A stretch of DNA of 64,000 nucleotides. Source: JANOYY01 sp043720395 (lineage in GTDB: Bacteria; Actinomycetota; Acidimicrobiia; Acidimicrobiales; JANYDT01). Below, piece by piece: positions 60,027 through 64,000 of this stretch (position 1 is its first letter; each line of letters begins with the position of its first letter). The position numbers and the translations under genes are program-made. Location of the stretch: contig JAYSSR010000077.1 of assembly GCA_043720395.1 (NCBI GenBank), forward strand, positions 1 through 64,000, given 5' to 3'. The notes beneath the pieces are model-generated. The model was given only the letters and a program-made list of their open reading frames with translations, was not told the DNA's origin and made no database searches.

Positions 60027-60388
60027 ACGACCTCTTCGCCTCCGACTCGGACACGAACGAACCGGAGCCCCTCGACGAGGGCGGCACCTGGCTCCTTGAC
60101 CTCGTCTCCGCAGTCGACCACCTCCGACGCGGCTACCGCCCAGGCTTCACCGTCTGGGATGCACTCGCCGAGGCAATCGAATGGGCAGCGCCAACGACCG
60201 CTCAGGACGGTTCGCGACCCGGAGACTTCGGTGGCGTGTTGATCGCGCGACCCGCCGACCACGAGGCGCTGCAGCGTGCGGTCCGCGTCTGGGTGGTGGA
60301 GATGGCTGACCGCTACAACAGGGGCCATCACTGGCCGCACCCTGCACCACGGCTGGCCTTCCCGCCACCTCTACTCGACGCAGATTGA
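60023..60388 (+). CDS. Small hypothetical protein coupled to ArdC-like gene
   Basis: A 121-residue protein starting with an ATG that overlaps the ArdC-like stop (ATGA). It has an acidic start (FASDSDTNEPEPLDEGGTWL), a helix (TVWDALAEAIEWAAPTTAQD) and a C-terminal part (ALQRAVRVWVVEMADRYNRG). No family recognised. It looks like the last gene of the transfer operon. Confidence 0.65.
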   Translation: MNDLFASDSDTNEPEPLDEGGTWLLDLVSAVDHLRRGYRPGFTVWDALAEAIEWAAPTTAQDGSRPGDFGGVLIARPADHEALQRAVRVWVVEMADRYNRGHHWPHPAPRLAFPPPLLDAD

Positions 60389-60773
60389 CCTCGCGGCCCA
60401 GTCCCATGGAGGCCACTGCTCCATCGCCGATAAGCCGAGCCGTCGAACGAGTCGCGTCGGAGGCCACAGCAAGGGCGTCACCTACATATCGCCGGTACTG
60501 CAGCGCTACGTGTGCTGTCAGAACCGAGCAAAGTGTGTGACCGGGAGCTGCGTTCGAGGCCGTTCTGCGGCATAGGTCCGGCTGCGCGTCGCGAGACAGC
60601 CCGTTCGTCCCTTTGGCGCTGAGTGCACGGGGTTGAGGGCACACCTCGGGTGTGCCGGTGACCGAAGATGGGCGATCACTCGGTGGCACGCGCCGGAGTT
60701 GACTTGAATCGCCGGGCAGGGCGCGGCCAATCGCGTCGGACACCCCAGTCGCGGGCTCCGCCGGCGCTGCAAG
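60389..60773. other. No supported gene; possible border zone of transfer block
   Basis: Nothing convincing is coded here. The stretch separates the last transfer gene from a protease gene of quite different style, so cargo or another element may start here. I see no tRNA, no copy of the 7189-7230 block and no clear terminator. Confidence 0.45.
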
Positions 60774-62252
60774 ATGTGCCTTCTCGGTGACGCCAGCAAC
60801 TTGACATTCGATCGTTCGGAGCGCAGCCTTCTCAAGATGGGTTGTGCAATCACCGGGAAGCGTTATCGGTGGCCTGCCGGTGTTGTGCCGTTCGATGTGA
60901 GCGACGACCTACAGACACCAGGCGGGCCGGCGGTACCGGGCAAGATCCAAGCGGCCATCGACATGTGGGAATCCGCTACCAAAGTCCGTTTTGTCCAGCG
61001 GAATGGTGAGGCGGACTACGCGCGGTTTGAGCAAGCGGATGGTTGCAGTAGCGCCGTCGGGCGTCGTTCCGGGAGGCAGCGAATCGCGTGCATACCTAGC
61101 CAGCCAGTCGCAACTCTGGCGCACGAGATCGGGCACGCACTAGGGCTCTTCCACGAGCACCAGCGGGAAGATCGAGATGCGAACGTGACCGTCAACCTCT
61201 CGAACGTGCAACCACGAAAGGCGCACAACTTCGTTAGGCACGTTGGAGATGCCGACGACGTCGGGATTTACGACTTCGACTCACTCATGCATTATCCCCG
61301 AGGCCTCTGGGCGGTGCGGTGGGATGAAGAAGGCGCAATCGCTCAGTCATCCTCGCAGGCTGTGCCAGCCGTGGTGGCGGGCGCAAAATCGTACAACTTG
61401 CTGCATCTGGGCGCCAGCTCTCTGGCTATATGGCAGATGACATCTACGGACGGTCGATCTTGGACGGATGAGCACGAGCTTTGGGATAAGTCGAGCAGCG
61501 CACGTCCTGCCGCCGTCGAGTTCGGAGGCGTCCTCCATATGGTGCACAAGGGCGCTCGCTCAAGTGACGTGTGGAGAGCGCGCTCCAAGGACGATGAGAT
61601 GCGGTCCTGGACCAAAGACGTTCGCATCCCCCGCCACACCAGCCGTGCGGCGCCGGCACTGGCTGTGTTCGGCGGTCAGATGCACATGGTCCACCTCGGC
61701 AGTTCTTCCGACACCATCTATTGGTCTCGATCAACAAACGGTTCTGACTGGTCGGACGACAAACCAATCCCTGACCATGAGAGCTCGACAACCCCAGCTT
61801 TATGCGAGTTCAATCAACAGCTGCATATGGTGCACCTTGGCGCGACTTCAAACGCGCTGTACCACTCGTGGAAGCCACACGGTCGCAGCTGGACCACGCC
61901 TCGTGCGATCGCCGGCGAGACGAGCCGCGACACGCCTGGCCTGGCGGCACACGATGGCATCCTCCACATGGTTCATGTCGGTCGTCGTTCCGCCAACCTT
62001 TGGCATTCGCAGTTTGACGGTAGTGATTGGGAAGCGAGCGTAACTGATTACCGGGGTACTTCTCGTGCGGGCCCAGTGTTGTTCCGAGCCGGTGCTGATC
62101 TGCGTATGATTCATCTGGGCGAAGACTCGAAGTTGCTGTGGCGCGCACGTTACGCACCGGGCAAGATCGTTATAAAGTCGAAGAAACCAATCGGATCCGC
62201 AGCCAGGCCCAGCGCCGGAGACATCGCCGCAGTGAACCAGATGTATCCCTGA
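60774..62252 (+). CDS. Astacin-like metalloprotease with inserted six-repeat propeller
   Basis: A 492-residue zinc protease. The long astacin motif TLAHEIGHALGLFHEHQRED gives zinc ligands H117, H121 and H127, and FDSLMHYPRG is the Met-turn. After about residue 190 come six repeats, each with a HMVHLG-type strand (LLHLG, LHMVHKG, MHMVHLG, LHMVHLG, LHMVHVG, RMIHLG) roughly 45-50 residues apart: a beta-propeller, perhaps lectin-like. The protein then ends with KKPIGSAARPSAGDIAAVNQ-MYP, which is the normal C-terminal helix of bacterial astacins. The propeller therefore seems inserted within the protease fold rather than appended. There is no signal peptide from the first Met; Met22 is an alternative start and gives none either. 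Confidence 0.82.
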   Translation: MCLLGDASNLTFDRSERSLLKMGCAITGKRYRWPAGVVPFDVSDDLQTPGGPAVPGKIQAAIDMWESATKVRFVQRNGEADYARFEQADGCSSAVGRRSGRQRIACIPSQPVATLAHEIGHALGLFHEHQREDRDANVTVNLSNVQPRKAHNFVRHVGDADDVGIYDFDSLMHYPRGLWAVRWDEEGAIAQSSSQAVPAVVAGAKSYNLLHLGASSLAIWQMTSTDGRSWTDEHELWDKSSSARPAAVEFGGVLHMVHKGARSSDVWRARSKDDEMRSWTKDVRIPRHTSRAAPALAVFGGQMHMVHLGSSSDTIYWSRSTNGSDWSDDKPIPDHESSTTPALCEFNQQLHMVHLGATSNALYHSWKPHGRSWTTPRAIAGETSRDTPGLAAHDGILHMVHVGRRSANLWHSQFDGSDWEASVTDYRGTSRAGPVLFRAGADLRMIHLGEDSKLLWRARYAPGKIVIKSKKPIGSAARPSAGDIAAVNQMYP

Positions 62253-62667
62253 CTTTGAAGCGGCTGCCGCAGATGATCGCTGCGCCTGCCGTCGGTCATC
62301 ACCGTCTCCCTGGTTATAAGGCTCTACGCGTCTAAATCCCTGTGGAAGAGCGGATGTCAAGCACTTCTTGCAGAGGGAACGTCAGTTCGAGAGTTGACAG
62401 GGGTTCGCGACGACGTGGACGAGGGCGTTCGGCGAAGGTCGCCCCGCGTACCGGCGCCTCGAGCGCTTGGCTTGGCCTGCTGTGAGCATTTGTTAGGGGG
62501 CCTTCCCGCTTTCTTGTTGCGCCGGCGAGCACGAACCTCGGGGGAACGGTCCAGTGCTCAGCGATGAGTGCTGCTGCTTTGACGGACAAAAATCCAAAGG
62601 GCGCTTGGCGACAGCACCGAGGTTGTGTCCCGTGTCAAGGTTCCGAGACAGGCCAAAGCTGGGTCTG
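62253..62667. other. No supported gene
   Basis: A stretch between the protease and the IS5-type element. Frames here are short and without domains. No repeat or tRNA is visible. Confidence 0.5.
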
Positions 62668-63625
62668 AGAGGCTGTCCGGATAGTTTGTGCTGGTAGGTG
62701 GTCGGATTGCCGTGGTTGGGGTCGGCGGGTGTCATAGTCTCGATCGATGGACCTTCCTCCACCGTCAACATCGTCGACGTGGCGGACCGTCGGCGGTGAT
62801 TTGTCCGATGACGAGTGGGAACTGATCGCTGATCTACTCGATCCACCGACCGTGTCGAAGATGGGGCGCCCTCGCAAGCACACCCGCCGCGCGATCGCGG
62901 ATGCGATCTTCTACGTCGCCGCGACGGGCTGTCAGTGGCGGCACGTACCCGACAAGTACCCGCCATGGTCGACGGTGCACAGCTACCACCTGGACTGGTC
63001 ACGCAACGGCACCTGGGAGAGGGTGTGTGACCGGCTTCGCAACATGGTCCGCCTCGCCGAGGGCCGCGACCCCGAGCCCTCGGCGGGGATCATCGACGCC
63101 CGTACCGTGCGCGGCGCGTCGACGGTGACCACGACGCATCCCCGTCACAGCGAGCTCGCCAGGGGATACGACGGCAACAAGAAGATCTCCGGACGCAAGC
63201 TGTTCGGCCTCGTCGACTCCATCGGCCTACTCGTCGGCGTCCGCGTTCTGGCCGCTGGCGTGTCCGACAACGCCGGCGGGATCGCGGTGTTCGACCTCGC
63301 CCGACCCAAGACCGAGCGGCTCGGACGCGTCTGGGTCGACGCCGGCTTCAAGAACGCGTTCGCCGCGTACGTGCGCTCCCGGCGAGTCGCTGTCGAGGTC
63401 GTCAACAAGATCCATCCAGCCGGCTTCCACGTGCTGCCACGCCGCTGGGTCGTGGAGCGAACCTGGTCATGGCTGATGAACAACCGCCGCCTCCAAGTCG
63501 ACTATGAACGCGACCCCACCATCACCGAAGGCTTCATATGGGCCGCCCACAGCCGACAACTCCTCCACCGCCTCACCCAACCATGACCCGCGACACGCGC
63601 TGGACCAACATTCGCGACAGCCTCT
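62668..63625 (+). mobile_element. IS5-family insertion sequence
   Basis: A single-transposase element bounded by imperfect inverted repeats: AGAGGCTGTCCGGATAGTTT on the left and, read from the right end inward, AGAGGCTGTCGCGAATGTTG; the outer ten bases are identical. Length is about 960 bases, normal for the family. A target duplication is not evident in the flanking bases (left TCTG, right GACT), so the copy may be old or one end was rearranged. Confidence 0.82.
62747..63586 (+). CDS. IS5-family transposase
   Basis: A 279-residue DDE transposase. The N-terminal domain has LSDDEWELIADLLDPP, GRPRKHTRRAIADAIFYVAA and GCQWRHVPDKYPPWSTVHSY. The catalytic triad fits IIDARTVRG (Asp), VWVDAGFKNAF (Asp) and PRRWVVERTWSWLMNNRRL (Glu). 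No frameshift or stop is seen, so it may be active. It uses one frame, unlike IS5 members that need a programmed shift. Confidence 0.9.
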   Translation: MDLPPPSTSSTWRTVGGDLSDDEWELIADLLDPPTVSKMGRPRKHTRRAIADAIFYVAATGCQWRHVPDKYPPWSTVHSYHLDWSRNGTWERVCDRLRNMVRLAEGRDPEPSAGIIDARTVRGASTVTTTHPRHSELARGYDGNKKISGRKLFGLVDSIGLLVGVRVLAAGVSDNAGGIAVFDLARPKTERLGRVWVDAGFKNAFAAYVRSRRVAVEVVNKIHPAGFHVLPRRWVVERTWSWLMNNRRLQVDYERDPTITEGFIWAAHSRQLLHRLTQP

Positions 63626-63642
63626 GACTGAAGGCGAACCCG

Positions 63643-64000
63643 ATGGCACGACCTCCGACGAGCTGTGGAGGACAAGGTGATCGTGCTCGCCGTGTTTCGC
63701 GGTGGGGTGACCGTCGCCGAGGCCGCCCGCCGAGAGGGTGTCTCGCAGACATCGATCACCAACTGGCGAGACCAGTTCCTGGACGGCGGCCAGCAGGGCG
63801 TTGCCGCTGGCGGTCCGGTCGGCGACGAACTGATCTTGGTGTCGCACGATCCGTTCGGAACCGAGTCTCCGTACCGATCGGCGAGCCCGATCTTTCTGCA
63901 CCGAACGTCGTGCCAGCCGTACGTGATGGAACCCGTGCTTCCCGAACAGCTCACCCGACGCCAACTCTCGGTGCGCTCTTTCGACCATGAGGAGATGATG
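63643..64000 (+). pseudogene. IS3-type transposase orfA, frameshifted and truncated
   Basis: The ATG frame gives MARPPTS, the usual start of small HTH transposase subunits, but the expected continuation is in another frame: AVEDKVIVLAVFRGGVTVAE, AARREGVSQTSITNWRDQFL, DGGQQGVAAG, a standard HTH_Tnp_1-type domain. One base is gained or lost near 63664. After GGPVG the sequence no longer looks like orfA although the frame stays open to the window edge, so a second break is likely. It lies 17 bases past the IS5 end. Confidence 0.6.

Noticed and set aside
1..64000. CRISPR arrays, rRNA genes, complete tRNA genes
   Set aside because: Looked for by eye; no spaced long repeats, rRNA-like blocks or full cloverleafs were found.

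Overview
The window is GC-rich, dense in genes, and uses many GTG starts and 4-base ATGA/GTGA overlaps. Together with the protein types (an SCO6880-family conjugation protein, a LysM-BTAD protein in a Tad-like locus, zf-HC2 and sigma-like regulators) this points to an actinobacterium, possibly an Acidimicrobiia-type lineage. That placement is inference; no rRNA or complete tRNA is present to fix it.

Left flank (1-7188): a frameshifted TIR-SLOG gene, a very large tyrosinase/VWA/His-tail protein, a decayed IS256-type transposase end and a frameshifted hypothetical gene. This looks like ordinary, partly decaying chromosome. At 7189-7230 lies the 3' half of a CAU-anticodon tRNA with no matching 5' half. 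This is the signature left where an element has integrated into a tRNA gene, so I read 7189 as the left border of an integrative element that runs rightward. Its right border, with the rebuilt tRNA, is not in the window.

Defence cargo (7.4-24 kb): a SIR2-like DUF4917 protein with a two-repeat partner; a long leftward gene train carrying a ubiquitin-like conjugation system (Ubl, E2, E1, DUF6527) preceded by an SMC/Rad50-like ATPase, a zf-HC2 protein, a sigma-like protein and a MazF-like protein; a short Argonaute with its DUF4365(DREN)-APAZ partner (SPARDA type); a HTH/PIN toxin-antitoxin pair; a large HNH protein; an IS110 relic; and a TetR regulator.

Conjugation machinery (25-36.6 kb and 43.3-60.4 kb): a complete Tad-like pilus operon (prepilin peptidase, SAF/CpaB, TadZ, TadA, TadB, TadC, pilin, TadE-like proteins, LysM-BTAD regulator), then a cell-wall hydrolase, VirB2-, VirB8- and VirB6-like membrane proteins, an SCO6880 protein, a VirB4-like ATPase, a CHC2/Toprim primase, a VirD4-type coupling protein and an ArdC-like protein. 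A six-gene cassette (STAND-TPR NTPase, two cupins, SDR, methyltransferase, nucleotidyltransferase) separates the two blocks. A TIR protein, a winged-helix protein and a nuclease-like protein lie among the later genes. No integrase or relaxase is recognisable.

Two arrays of four hexamers at an exact 12-bp pitch (55209-55250 and 57569-57610) share a CGGGA core in opposite orientation. They flank the coupling-protein gene and look like sites for one element-encoded regulator or part of a transfer/replication origin.

Right end (60.8-64 kb): an astacin-type protease whose catalytic domain seems to be interrupted by a six-repeat beta-propeller, an IS5-type insertion sequence, and a frameshifted IS3-type orfA.
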